Shown here one piece after another: positions 1-8,535 of a stretch of DNA of 64,000 nt (the stretch's first letter is position 1; the number at the start of each line of letters is the position of its first letter). The notes under the pieces were generated by a model. The model was not told the DNA's origin. It saw only the letters and a program-made list of their open reading frames with translations, and ran no database searches. Source of the DNA: Aerococcus urinae (GTDB lineage: Bacteria > Bacillota > Bacilli > Lactobacillales > Aerococcaceae); assembly GCF_001543175.1 (NCBI RefSeq), contig NZ_CP014161.1:496001-560000 (forward strand). The letters run 5' to 3'. A program made the position numbers and the translations under genes.

Positions 1-758
1 AGGTTTCAATCGATAATCACCTGGAACAGTTGAGTGAATCATACGGTTTGACCTATGAACGGGCGCGGGCAGAAAGTCAGTTAACCATGTCGATTGACCA
101 AGCCTCCAGCCGGGTTAAGCAATTAAAGCAGGCCATTGACAGCCTGGGACCAGTGAATATGCAGGCCATTGAGGAATATGATGAGGTCTATGAGCGTTTT
201 TGCTTTATCGATAAACAGCGCCAAGATGCTATCGATGCTCGTGAAAATCTCTATCAAACCATTGCTGAAATGGACAGTGAAGTCTCTAGCCGCTTTAAGA
301 CTACCTTTGAAGCTATCCGCGACGCCTTTGAAAGTATTTTCCCGGCTCTCTTTGGTGGGGGGAAGGCGACCCTCAAGCTTACCGATCCCAATGACTTACT
401 GAATACTGGGGTAGAAATCATGGCCCAACCACCAGGGAAGAAACTCCAGCTCTTGAGCTTATTATCGGGCGGTGAGCGGGCCCTTACTGCTATTGCCCTG
501 CTCTTTGCTATTTTGGATGTCAAAACGGTGCCTTTCTCCATTCTGGATGAAGTTGAAGCCGCCTTAGATGATGCCAATGTGGCCCGCTATGGGCGCTATT
601 TGCAAAAATTTGCTCAAAAAACTCAATTTATTGTTATTTCTCATCGTAAGGGAACCATGGAAGCCGCTAACATTCTCTATGGCGTGACCATGCAACAAGA
701 GGGAATTTCCCAGCTGGCTTCGGTTCGTTTAGAAGACGTTGATGACCAGTTGAATTAG
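1..758 (+). CDS. smc: Chromosome segregation SMC protein, C-terminal part (5' end outside window)
   Basis: The reading frame is open from the first bases (codons from position 3) to the stop at 756-758, so this is the last ~250 residues of a protein that starts upstream. The end of the second coiled coil is followed by the C-terminal half of the ATPase head. The ABC-type signature (LLSGGERALTAIAL) lies near 460-500 and the Walker B (FSILDEVEAALDD) near 532-572. Both are diagnostic of bacterial Smc, the ATPase that works with ScpA and ScpB in chromosome compaction and segregation. ftsY follows after one phosphatase gene; in many Firmicutes smc sits directly before ftsY. Confidence 0.96.
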   Translation, partial: VSIDNHLEQLSESYGLTYERARAESQLTMSIDQASSRVKQLKQAIDSLGPVNMQAIEEYDEVYERFCFIDKQRQDAIDARENLYQTIAEMDSEVSSRFKTTFEAIRDAFESIFPALFGGGKATLKLTDPNDLLNTGVEIMAQPPGKKLQLLSLLSGGERALTAIALLFAILDVKTVPFSILDEVEAALDDANVARYGRYLQKFAQKTQFIVISHRKGTMEAANILYGVTMQQEGISQLASVRLEDVDDQLN

Positions 759-786
759 GAGATAATGGATTTAAAAAGTCATCAAG

Positions 787-813
787 GCTGGGGGCGAGTC
801 TCCCAGCTTTTTT
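787..813 (+). terminator. Intrinsic terminator after smc
   Basis: A GCTGGG...CCCAGC hairpin is followed directly by a run of six T. It lies 29 bases after the smc stop codon. Confidence 0.85.
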
Positions 814-828
814 AGTTAAGGATTTGCC

Positions 829-1255
829 GTCAGCTCACACTCTCCAAACCTGCTCCAAGAGCAGAGCAAGCGTCCACTTCACTAAAGGTCGACGAAGTCT
901 CTTGGAGACTTCTTTCGCCCTTTAGCTCCAGTTTGCTATAGCTGTTCGAAGCGTTAGCGAGTTACAGATATAGTATGCGTAGCGGTCTTGCCTTTTGGCG
1001 CGCTTGTCACACTCTCCCCAAACCTGTTCGCTGACAAAAGTGACCTCCGCTTCAGAAATATTTGTCAATCCTTTTCAAGGATTTCCGCATATTTCTTCCA
1101 GCGTTTCACTTTTTGCCGTCAGCTCACACTCTCCTTAGTTGAGTTCGGAAGGGTAAGGGGATGTCCTTTCAGAAAAGTTGAACGATCAGCAAGCTGATCT
1201 TATCATCTTTTCTTCCAAGGAATCTCCCTCACTGATCCTTCCTCACATCCTTTCC
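829..1255 (-). repeat. Array of three modular variable-stem hairpin repeats (locus A)
   Basis: This gene-free stretch between the smc terminator and the HAD gene holds three tandem units (about 837-1007, 1008-1123, 1124-1252). Each is a nested hairpin. In unit 2, GCTGAC (1030-1035) pairs with GTCAGC (1118-1123), and AAAAGTGA (1036-1043) with TCACTTTT (1106-1113). The stems differ between units. The joints CTTCA, CTCCAG and CACACTCT recur. Unit 1 also carries an extra GCTATAGC/TATAGTATGC arm (near 933-980). The strand given is the one on which the locus B and C copies would read GAGTGYGAC first. ORFs here are accidental. Confidence 0.85.
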
Positions 1256-1350
1256 AAAATGGGTTATTTTCTTGATCTGTGATATAATGAGAAAGAAATT
1301 TTGTAAAGTTTGCTTCGGCATGCGCTAAGGATTTATAAAGGATAGATTGC

Positions 1351-2163
1351 ATGATTAAACTTATTGCTATTGACTTAGATGGAACCTTATTACGCGATGA
1401 TAAGACCATTAGTGAAGCCAATGCTTCTACCATAAGAAGAGCGGTGGAAGCGGGGATTGAAGTGGTGATTTGCACCGGTCGTCCCATTGAAGGCATTCAA
1501 TTTGCCTTGGATCGCTTTAACATGAATACTGCGAAACATTTCTCTATTACCTATAATGGTGGCTTAGTTCTACATAATGATTCCCGCGAGATTATTTCTG
1601 AAACCATTATGACGACAGCAGATGTGTTGCGGATTTATGACATGATGTATCCGCTGGGCTTGCCTATTGATGCGGTAGACATTAATACTGTCCATCGTTT
1701 GAAGTATCCCAAGGACTGGCCGGGTCACTATGACCAACAAATGCCTTTTCTTCCCTTTGTCCCTTTTGACTTGGAAGCTGTGGGTATGGACCATCATTTT
1801 TATAAAACGGTGACCAATACCCCTAAGGAACATATTGAAGACCAGCTATCAAAATTGCCGGACTGGCTTTATCAAGACTATTCCGTCATGCGTTCTCACG
1901 GCCATCAGTTGGAGGTCATGCCTAAGGGCGTGGATAAGGGACAAGGTTTGGCGGCCTTGGCCAATTATTTAAATATCGATGTTAGTGAGGTCATGGCCAT
2001 TGGTGATGAAGAGAACGATAAGGCTATGTTACAATGGGCAGGAACAGCCGTTGTCATGGCTAATGGCAATGAAGCAATAAAAAAATATGCTGACTATATT
2101 ACCAAATCTAATATGGACGATGGGGTTGCCCATGCCATTGAAGAATTGGTATTGAAGTCATAA
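1351..2163 (+). CDS. Cof-type HAD-IIB sugar-phosphate phosphatase
   Basis: The 270-residue protein has HAD motif I (DLDGTLL, residues 8-14) with the nucleophilic and acid/base aspartates, motif II (CTGRP, ~41-45) and motif IV (GDEENDKAML, ~217-226). The large cap between motifs II and III places it in the Cof/YidA subfamily. Such cytoplasmic enzymes dephosphorylate sugar phosphates and other small phosphates, and the true substrate cannot be read from sequence. An AAGGAT ribosome site lies 7 bases before the ATG. Only 14 bases separate it from ftsY, so the two are probably co-transcribed. Confidence 0.9.
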   Translation: MIKLIAIDLDGTLLRDDKTISEANASTIRRAVEAGIEVVICTGRPIEGIQFALDRFNMNTAKHFSITYNGGLVLHNDSREIISETIMTTADVLRIYDMMYPLGLPIDAVDINTVHRLKYPKDWPGHYDQQMPFLPFVPFDLEAVGMDHHFYKTVTNTPKEHIEDQLSKLPDWLYQDYSVMRSHGHQLEVMPKGVDKGQGLAALANYLNIDVSEVMAIGDEENDKAMLQWAGTAVVMANGNEAIKKYADYITKSNMDDGVAHAIEELVLKS

Positions 2164-2177
2164 GGGAGTGAAACAAT

Positions 2178-3203
2178 TTGGGTTTATTTGACCGTATTAA
2201 ACAAGCCTTTACCGGTGAAGATCCGCTAGTCGCTGAACAAGCGAAGAACCGGGAGGAAGAAGAAGAAAAGATTGTCTTTGAAAAATACGACAAAGGTGTC
2301 GAGAAAACGCGGAAAAGTTTTTCCGAGCGTATGAATGACCTCTTTGCTGGTTTTCGTGAGGTGGATGAGGAATTCTTTGATGACTTAGAAGAAGCCTTGA
2401 TTACCAGTGATGTGGGCTTTGATATGACCTTAGCCCTGTCAGATGCCGTTCGTGAGGAAGTGCAAAGACGGAATGTGACCAAGGGAGAAGATGTCAAAAA
2501 TACTGTGATTGAGGAAATGGTCAAGATCTATGAAAAGGGTCAGGACAGCCCAGTTTCCTTAAAGGAAAATCCCGATGGACCAACTGTGATGCTCTTTGTC
2601 GGGGTTAATGGAGTTGGAAAAACCACCACCATTGCTAAGGTGGCCCACCATTACATCAGCCAGGGCAAGAAAGTTCTCCTAGCTGCTGGAGATACCTTTC
2701 GGGCCGGAGCGGTAGAACAATTAAATACCTGGGGTCAACGGGTCGGAGCGCCGGTGGTTAGTGGTAAGGCCAATGGGGACCCTTCTGCCGTGGTTTATGA
2801 CGCTGTTCATAAGGCGGTCAGTGAAGGCTATGATTATTTACTCATCGACACAGCTGGTCGTTTACAAAACAAGAAGAACCTAATGAATGAATTGGATAAG
2901 ATGAACCGGGTCATTAAAAGGGAAATCCCTGACGCTCCCCATGAAACCTTACTAGTCCTGGATGCTACGACGGGACAAAATGCCTTGGTACAGGCTAAGG
3001 AATTTAACAAAACTGTTGACATTACCGGTTTAGTCCTAACCAAGTTAGATGGTACTGCTCGCGGTGGTGTTATCTTTGCCATTCGTTATGAGTTAGACCT
3101 ACCAGTGAAGCTGATAGGACTAGGCGAAGGCATGGATGATTTACAACCCTTTGACGGGGAGAAATTTATTTATCAATTAGTTAAAGACGTCGTTGAAGTT
3201 TAA
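2178..3203 (+). CDS. ftsY: Signal recognition particle receptor FtsY
   Basis: This 341-residue SRP GTPase docks Ffh-ribosome complexes at the membrane. A short acidic N-terminal region, rich in Glu (residues ~14-35), is followed by the four-helix N domain and the G domain. The G domain carries P-loop GVNGVGKTTT (~141-150), DTAGRLQNK and TKLDGTARGG. The start is TTG at 2178, with GGGAG at 2164-2168 at good spacing; no better ATG lies in frame nearby. A hairpin repeat unit and then a terminator follow the stop. The partner gene ffh lies 0.6 kb downstream. Confidence 0.97.
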   Translation: MGLFDRIKQAFTGEDPLVAEQAKNREEEEEKIVFEKYDKGVEKTRKSFSERMNDLFAGFREVDEEFFDDLEEALITSDVGFDMTLALSDAVREEVQRRNVTKGEDVKNTVIEEMVKIYEKGQDSPVSLKENPDGPTVMLFVGVNGVGKTTTIAKVAHHYISQGKKVLLAAGDTFRAGAVEQLNTWGQRVGAPVVSGKANGDPSAVVYDAVHKAVSEGYDYLLIDTAGRLQNKKNLMNELDKMNRVIKREIPDAPHETLLVLDATTGQNALVQAKEFNKTVDITGLVLTKLDGTARGGVIFAIRYELDLPVKLIGLGEGMDDLQPFDGEKFIYQLVKDVVEV

Positions 3204-3210
3204 AAATCAT

Positions 3211-3330
3211 GAGAGTGTGACCAGCGCGTCAAGGAGCAAGATCGCTGGAAGAAAAAGGCGTAAAAATTTTTAAGAAGAAATTGTCGCCATTTTCTGAAGC
3301 GGACGCTTGCTCTGCGCTTGAAACAGGTTT
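3211..3330 (+). repeat. Modular variable-stem hairpin repeat, single unit (locus B)
   Basis: One unit lies between the ftsY stop and its terminator, starting GAGAGTGTGACC. Nested arms are AGCGC/GCGCT (3223-3227 with 3314-3318), GAGCAAG/CTTGCTC (3234-3240 with 3306-3312) and GAAAAAGGCG/CGCCATTTTC (3251-3260 with 3285-3294, one mismatch). The joints CGCTGGA and TGAAGCG are shared with the other loci. Confidence 0.83.
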
Positions 3331-3340
3331 TGATATACTA

Positions 3341-3367
3341 GGCTGGGGAATGGGTCCCAGCCTTTTT
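3341..3367 (+). terminator. Intrinsic terminator after ftsY
   Basis: GGCTGGG and CCCAGCC form a perfect 7-bp stem, followed by five T. It ends the HAD-ftsY transcript beyond the hairpin repeat. Confidence 0.85.
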
Positions 3368-3478
3368 CTGACTCCCTAATCTTAAGGGGATTTTACTGGG
3401 ATCTGCATTGACTTTCCCTAAGGACTTCGGTATTCTTAAAGATTGTAAGCTAGAAGTAATCTAGTGATGGAGGCAGAT

Positions 3479-3826
3479 ATGGAAATTCAAAAGACTAATG
3501 AAATTAACCGTTTACTGGACTTCTATTACCAGTTATTAACTAAAAAACAACAAGATTATATTAGTCTTTACTACCAAGATGACTACTCCCTCGGTGAAAT
3601 TGCGGCCTATTTCGATGTCAGTCGGCAGGCCGTTTATGACAACATTCGTAGAACGGAGAAGACCCTTGAAAATTATGAGTCCCGTTTACACTTAGCCACT
3701 GACTTCCGTAAGCGACAAGCGACGATCAAGGGCCTCAGGGACTATGTCAAAAACAACTATGCCCAAGATGAAGTACTCAATCAAACAATAGATAAGTTAC
3801 TAATAATGGATGATAAAGAGGTGTAA
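3479..3826 (+). CDS. ylxM: YlxM family HTH protein, SRP-associated
   Basis: This small helix-turn-helix protein of the sigma-70 region-4 type ([20 protein letters not shown], mid protein) is encoded directly before ffh across Firmicutes. In streptococci YlxM has been linked to SRP assembly or activity rather than only to transcription. I chose the ATG at 3479 because GGAGG (3469-3473) precedes it by 5 bases; an upstream GTG at 3464 would overlap that site. The result is 115 residues, normal for the family. Only 3 bases separate it from ffh, so translation is probably coupled. Confidence 0.92.
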   Translation: MEIQKTNEINRLLDFYYQLLTKKQQDYISLYYQDDYSLGEIAAYFDVSRQAVYDNIRRTEKTLENYESRLHLATDFRKRQATIKGLRDYVKNNYAQDEVLNQTIDKLLIMDDKEV

Positions 3827-3829
3827 GGA

Positions 3830-5305
3830 ATGGCTTTTGAAAGTTTATCGGACCGCCTGCAAGGAGCGGTAGAAAAAGTCGGTAAAAAGGGAAAAATCTC
3901 AGAAGGCGACTTGCGAGAAATGATGCGGGAAGTGCGTTTGGCCTTACTCGAGGCTGATGTTAACTTTAAAGTGGTTAAAAACTTTGTTCGCAAGGTCCAA
4001 GATAAGGCCCTAAATAGTGATGTCTTAGAATCACTGAGTCCCACCCAACAAATTGTCAAAATCGTCGATGAAGAATTGACTGAATTATTGGGTGGCGAGC
4101 AAGTTGGCATTAACTATAATGAAGCAGGGCCAACAATTATTATGATGGCTGGTTTACAAGGGGCTGGTAAAACTACCACGGTGGGTAAACTAGCCAATCA
4201 CTTACGGGAAGAAGACCATCGCAAACCTCTCTTAGTGGCCGCTGACGTCTACCGGCCTGCTGCTATTGACCAACTAGAAACCATTGGTCGTCAGCTGGAT
4301 CTACCAGTCTTTCAACTAGGTAACCAAGTGAGCCCTGTTGAGATCGCCCAAAAGGCAGTCGTTTATGCCAAAGAGAATAACTACGATACTATCTTTATCG
4401 ATACTGCCGGACGCTTACAGATCGACCAAACCCTGATGGATGAATTGAAAAACATCCAAGCAGCTGTTCATCCCGATGAAATTCTCTTAACCGTTGATGC
4501 CATGAGTGGTCAAGAAGCTGCTAATGTGGCGAAGACTTTTGATGAAGAATTAGAACTCACCGGGGTAGTCCTGACTAAGTTAGACGGGGATACTCGTGGT
4601 GGGGCCGCCTTGTCCATTGCTTCTATCACTGGCAAACCAATTAAATTTACCGGGGTCGGGGAAAAATTAGAAGACATTGAAACCTTCTATCCTGACCGGA
4701 TGTCTAACCGAATTTTGGGTATGGGGGACATGATGACCCTAATTGAAAAGGCCCAAAAAGAATTTGATGAAAAAGAAGCCGAAGAGATGGCAGCTAAGAT
4801 GCAGGCCAATACCTACGACTTTAATGACTTCGTTAAGCAAATGGATCAAATGAACAAGATGGGCTCATTTGAAAGCATTATCAAGATGATACCGGGCTTA
4901 AATAAGATACTACCGGTTGATAAGTTAAACATCGACCCTAAAGATATGGTCCGTACCAAGGCCATTATCCAGTCCATGACTGATTATGAACGGACCCATC
5001 CGGATGAAATTAACCAAAGCCGGCGTCGGCGGATTGCTAAGGGATCAGCAACCACGGTCAACCAAGTTAACCAATTGATTAAACAATTTAACCAAAGTCG
5101 GACCATGATGTCAGCCATGACCAATGGGGATATGAGTTCCTTATCTTCCCTAATGGGGGGCATGCCTAATGGAATGGGGAATATGCCTAATATGCCTGGT
5201 ATGGATGGTGGCCGTCGCAAGAAACAGCGGGCTCAAGAACTAGCAGCAAAACACATGAAGAAGAAATTAAATAAGCAACGTAAAAAACGTGGCAAAAAAG
5301 GGTAA
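3830..5305 (+). CDS. ffh: Signal recognition particle GTPase Ffh
   Basis: This 491-residue protein subunit of the SRP binds signal sequences and the 4.5S/scRNA. The N domain is followed by the G domain with P-loop GLQGAGKTTT (~107-116), DTAGRLQ and TKLDGDTRGG (~249-258). A methionine-rich M domain follows from about residue 300, including a repeated Met/Pro/Gly stretch near 443-463 and a very basic C-terminus. Its length is somewhat above the ~450 usual because of that Met/Gly tail. It forms an operon with ylxM. Confidence 0.98.
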   Translation: MAFESLSDRLQGAVEKVGKKGKISEGDLREMMREVRLALLEADVNFKVVKNFVRKVQDKALNSDVLESLSPTQQIVKIVDEELTELLGGEQVGINYNEAGPTIIMMAGLQGAGKTTTVGKLANHLREEDHRKPLLVAADVYRPAAIDQLETIGRQLDLPVFQLGNQVSPVEIAQKAVVYAKENNYDTIFIDTAGRLQIDQTLMDELKNIQAAVHPDEILLTVDAMSGQEAANVAKTFDEELELTGVVLTKLDGDTRGGAALSIASITGKPIKFTGVGEKLEDIETFYPDRMSNRILGMGDMMTLIEKAQKEFDEKEAEEMAAKMQANTYDFNDFVKQMDQMNKMGSFESIIKMIPGLNKILPVDKLNIDPKDMVRTKAIIQSMTDYERTHPDEINQSRRRRIAKGSATTVNQVNQLIKQFNQSRTMMSAMTNGDMSSLSSLMGGMPNGMGNMPNMPGMDGGRRKKQRAQELAAKHMKKKLNKQRKKRGKKG

Positions 5306-5329
5306 ATGTGAAGGAGACTAGTGGGATAA

Positions 5330-6580
5330 ATGAAATTCGTTGAAATAGCAGCAGATGATTTTGACAAGTGGATCAAGCAATTAGGCCGCAGTAACCACTT
5401 GCAATCGCTAGACATGGCGCGCTTAAAAGCCGCCCGGGGCCGAGACATTCATTATTTAGCCTTAGCAGACGACCAAAATCAGATTCTAGAAGCCTGCATT
5501 TTGGCCAGCTTACCTACCCATGTGGGTGGGGCCTTTGAATTAGAAGGCTGGCTACCTGGCGATTTAAGCAATCGCGACCAAATCATTACTTTCTTGAATG
5601 GGATTAAGGATTTTGTCAAGTCTCATAAGGGGATCTCCTTACTCGTGAAGCCAGATGTTGGGATTATTGTTACTGATGAAAAGGCACAAAACCCCAAAAA
5701 GATTAATGAAGATCTGGTTTCCTGGATTCAAGCAGCAGGCTTCACCTACCATTACCAAGACAAAAGACCAGAATTTGCCGGCTTTGACTGGAATTATAAG
5801 AAGGATTTGACTACAGTTGACCCCAACAAGGTGGAAAAATCCTACCTCCATGGCGCCCAACAATCCCTCAAACAAGCCCATAAGTATAGTACCGTGGTCC
5901 GAGAGATTACTGGCATTGAAGAAATGCCGCGCTTCTATGCTTGCTATGAGGAGACCTGTCAGCGATTGGGGATTGCGCCTAAGGAATATCCATACTTTGA
6001 AGAAGTTTACCAAAACATTGGCAGTGCGGCCCGCTTTGTCATTGCGGAAATTAACTTCAAAGACTACCAAGCGAGTTTAGTTGAACGTCAAGAGGAATTA
6101 GAAGGAATCTTAGCGGACTTAGATGAAGACCTGGTTAAAAATCCCAATAGCCGCAAAAAGAACAACCAAAGACGGGAATACCAATCCCAATATGACGCTC
6201 AAGTGAAAAAGATTACCGATGCCCAAGTCTGGGTGGACCAAGCCAAAGAAGAACAAACCGTTTTAGCAGTGGCTCTCTTTATTGAGAGTCCTTATGAGAT
6301 GACCTATCTCTATTCGGGTTCAGATGAGGAATATTCCATCATCAATGCTCCTTATCTCATCCAAGATCAATCCATCAAGCTGGCCCTAGACCATGACATT
6401 CCGGTCTATAATTTCCTGGGCATCAGTGAGCCCTTTGATGAAAATAACGGCTTGCTTCATTTCAAGCAATCCTTTAACGGCTATGCGGAAAGAAATATTG
6501 GGACCTTTACCTGGTCACCACATCCCCACTTTCTCGCCCTCTATGAGAAGGTTAAACGTCTTCTTGGTCGCTATAATTAA
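5330..6580 (+). CDS. FemABX-family aminoacyl transferase (peptidoglycan branch peptide)
   Basis: The 416-residue protein has the FemA/FemX/MurM layout: two GNAT-like lobes with a charged helical arm (about residues 245-305, rich in Glu, Lys and Gln). The C-terminal motif around YLYSGSDEEY and YNFLGISEPFDENNGLLHFK is typical. Family members use aminoacyl-tRNA to add amino acids to the stem-peptide lysine of lipid II. ATG 5330 follows a GAAGGAG site at longish spacing. Whether it makes a cross-bridge here or acts in another aminoacylation cannot be told from sequence. The classical aerococcal wall is reported as directly cross-linked, so the role deserves a check. Confidence 0.85.
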   Translation: MKFVEIAADDFDKWIKQLGRSNHLQSLDMARLKAARGRDIHYLALADDQNQILEACILASLPTHVGGAFELEGWLPGDLSNRDQIITFLNGIKDFVKSHKGISLLVKPDVGIIVTDEKAQNPKKINEDLVSWIQAAGFTYHYQDKRPEFAGFDWNYKKDLTTVDPNKVEKSYLHGAQQSLKQAHKYSTVVREITGIEEMPRFYACYEETCQRLGIAPKEYPYFEEVYQNIGSAARFVIAEINFKDYQASLVERQEELEGILADLDEDLVKNPNSRKKNNQRREYQSQYDAQVKKITDAQVWVDQAKEEQTVLAVALFIESPYEMTYLYSGSDEEYSIINAPYLIQDQSIKLALDHDIPVYNFLGISEPFDENNGLLHFKQSFNGYAERNIGTFTWSPHPHFLALYEKVKRLLGRYN

Positions 6581-6700
6581 GCGGCTAGGCCTTGTGCTGG
6601 CCAAAAAATAGCTCTCAAGAATTCAAGCCGGGCAGTGAGTCAAATACATAAGCCTATGATTGATTAAGTTTGGGAGACTATATTCAAATTACCTATTAAC

Positions 6701-6727
6701 AAGCTTCGCTTCTAGCGGGGCTTTTTT
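6701..6727 (+). terminator. Intrinsic terminator after the FemABX gene
   Basis: AGCTTCGC pairs with GCGGGGCT through two G-T wobbles, giving an 8-bp stem and 5-base loop followed by seven T. Confidence 0.8.
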
Positions 6728-6819
6728 AGTGGATAGGTAAATGATTTGCTATGTTTTTTTAGATAGGGTATTTTAGTAGTTAGTCAGTAATCAATTTAAG
6801 GGGGAGGTTGGTCATTTTT

Positions 6820-8535
6820 ATGCAAGTATTTTCCTATTTAAAGGGTTATCGCTGGCGGATTTTGCTGGTGATTGCTTTAACTTTTGGTAATGCCCTAGGG
6901 GAATTATTTTTACCGCGCTTAATGGCTGAAGTGGTTGACCAGGGCGTGGCCCAAGGGGATACCTCATTTATTTTAAAAATTGGGAGCTTAATGCTGGTGG
7001 TCGTGCTGTTGACAGTGATCTGTCGGGGGTCTGCGGCCTTTCATTCTGCCAAGGTAGCCATGGGATTTTCCCGTGACGTCAGACATGCTATTTATACCAA
7101 GGTCAACCATATGACCTTTGATGACACCGAACATTTTGGCATTTCATCCTTAATCACGCGAACGACAGACGATGTCAGCCAGGTAGAACAAATGGCGCTT
7201 ATGGGACTAAGGCCTTGGGTGCGTGGTCCGCTCATGTTTATTGGGGGCCTGATTATGGCCATGTTAACCAACATGCAATTATCCGTTATTATTTTACTGA
7301 GTATTCCCTTTTTATTTTTGGGGATGTGGGTCATTATCAAGAAGGCCCTCCCTTATTTTCCCCGTTTACAAGGGAAGTTAGACCGGATCAACCTGCTCTT
7401 TCGCCAGCGCTTGACCGGTTTAAAGGTGATTCGGGCCTTTAATAAGAATGGCTATGAAGAAACCGTCTTTAGTCAGGCCAATGATGAATATTATCAAATC
7501 GCCTTAAAGGTCAACAATTTAATGATTACGGTCATGCCGATTCTTTCCACGGTTTTAAATCTAGGAATTGTTGCCATTGCCTATTTTGGGGCTCATTTAA
7601 TTAGCCAGGGAAGTTTAGAGATTGGTGGTTTAATGGCCTATCTCCAGTATATTACCCAGGTCTTAACGGCCTTAATTATGATTTGTAACTTACTTACTAT
7701 GTTGCCACGGACCGTGACTTCTACGGAAAGAATTAGTGAAGTCTTAGCCTATCCACAAGCAGAGATGATCGGTGATAATTTACTTACCGAACCCATTAGT
7801 CGGGTAGAGGCCAAGGATTTGACTTTTTATTATCCAGGAGCGGCCTTACCTGCCCTAGATAAGATTAATTTCTCTTTAAGTAAAGGGGAAAGCCTAGGGA
7901 TCATTGGTGGAACCGGGTCAGGGAAATCAACCCTCTTAAAACTCCTCTTACAGTTTTACCCACCCAGTGAGGGCGAGCTCTTAATTAATGGTCATGCCAT
8001 TGAAAGTTTAGCGCCAGGATCGGTTCGCCAGTACATTTCTTATATTCCCCAACAGAATTTCTTCTTTACCAAGACTGTGGGGGAAAATCTATCTTATGCG
8101 GATGAATCCGTCACGGATGCCGCTATGGAGGATAACCTCCAAATTGCCCAAGCTAGGGACTTCTTATCTGACAGTCCCCTAGCTGACCGCATGGTTCGGG
8201 GAGGGGTTAATTTTTCCGGTGGGCAACGCCAGCGCTTGGCCATTGCCCGGGCTCTTAGCCGCCGGGTTCCCCTTTACTTATTTGATGATTCTTTTTCAGC
8301 TTTAGACTATCAAACGGATTATCAATTGCGCCAAGCCCTAAAAGATAACTTGGGCGATGCCATGTTAATTATTGTGGCCCAAAGAGTGGCCACCATCCGC
8401 CATACCGATAAGATCCTGGTCTTAGATGAGGGCAAGGTCAGTGCATATGGCAACCACGAAGAGCTTATGAAGCATTCTAAACTCTATCGTGAAATTGTTA
8501 TTAGTCAAGGGGAGGAGGATGACATCCATGGCTAG
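6820..8535 (+). CDS. Heterodimeric ABC exporter, subunit 1 (degenerate catalytic site)
   Basis: This half-transporter has six membrane helices in the first ~300 residues and a nucleotide-binding domain with Walker A GGTGSGKST, signature FSGGQRQRLAIARAL and Walker B LYLFDDSFSALD. The usual Walker B glutamate is an aspartate (FDDS), as in the non-catalytic half of LmrCD/BmrCD-type heterodimers. A strong GGGGAGG ends at 6807, directly against an in-frame TTG (6808). I therefore prefer ATG 6820, 12 bases on, giving 571 residues; TTG would add four. The stop overlaps the next gene by 8 bases. The substrate (drug, lipid or peptide) is unknown. Confidence 0.92.
   Translation: MQVFSYLKGYRWRILLVIALTFGNALGELFLPRLMAEVVDQGVAQGDTSFILKIGSLMLVVVLLTVICRGSAAFHSAKVAMGFSRDVRHAIYTKVNHMTFDDTEHFGISSLITRTTDDVSQVEQMALMGLRPWVRGPLMFIGGLIMAMLTNMQLSVIILLSIPFLFLGMWVIIKKALPYFPRLQGKLDRINLLFRQRLTGLKVIRAFNKNGYEETVFSQANDEYYQIALKVNNLMITVMPILSTVLNLGIVAIAYFGAHLISQGSLEIGGLMAYLQYITQVLTALIMICNLLTMLPRTVTSTERISEVLAYPQAEMIGDNLLTEPISRVEAKDLTFYYPGAALPALDKINFSLSKGESLGIIGGTGSGKSTLLKLLLQFYPPSEGELLINGHAIESLAPGSVRQYISYIPQQNFFFTKTVGENLSYADESVTDAAMEDNLQIAQARDFLSDSPLADRMVRGGVNFSGGQRQRLAIARALSRRVPLYLFDDSFSALDYQTDYQLRQALKDNLGDAMLIIVAQRVATIRHTDKILVLDEGKVSAYGNHEELMKHSKLYREIVISQGEEDDIHG

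Noticed and set aside
988-1197. 69-residue ORF in the first repeat array
   Set aside because: It lies wholly inside hairpin repeats, has no ribosome site and no protein-like pattern.
829-1255. CRISPR array
   Set aside because: The conserved blocks are interspersed with variable parts, but the variable parts pair with each other within a unit, unit lengths are irregular and no cas gene is present.
2108-2524. 138-residue minus-strand ORF over ftsY
   Set aside because: It is an antisense shadow of ftsY, low-complexity in Ser/Lys, and has no independent signals.
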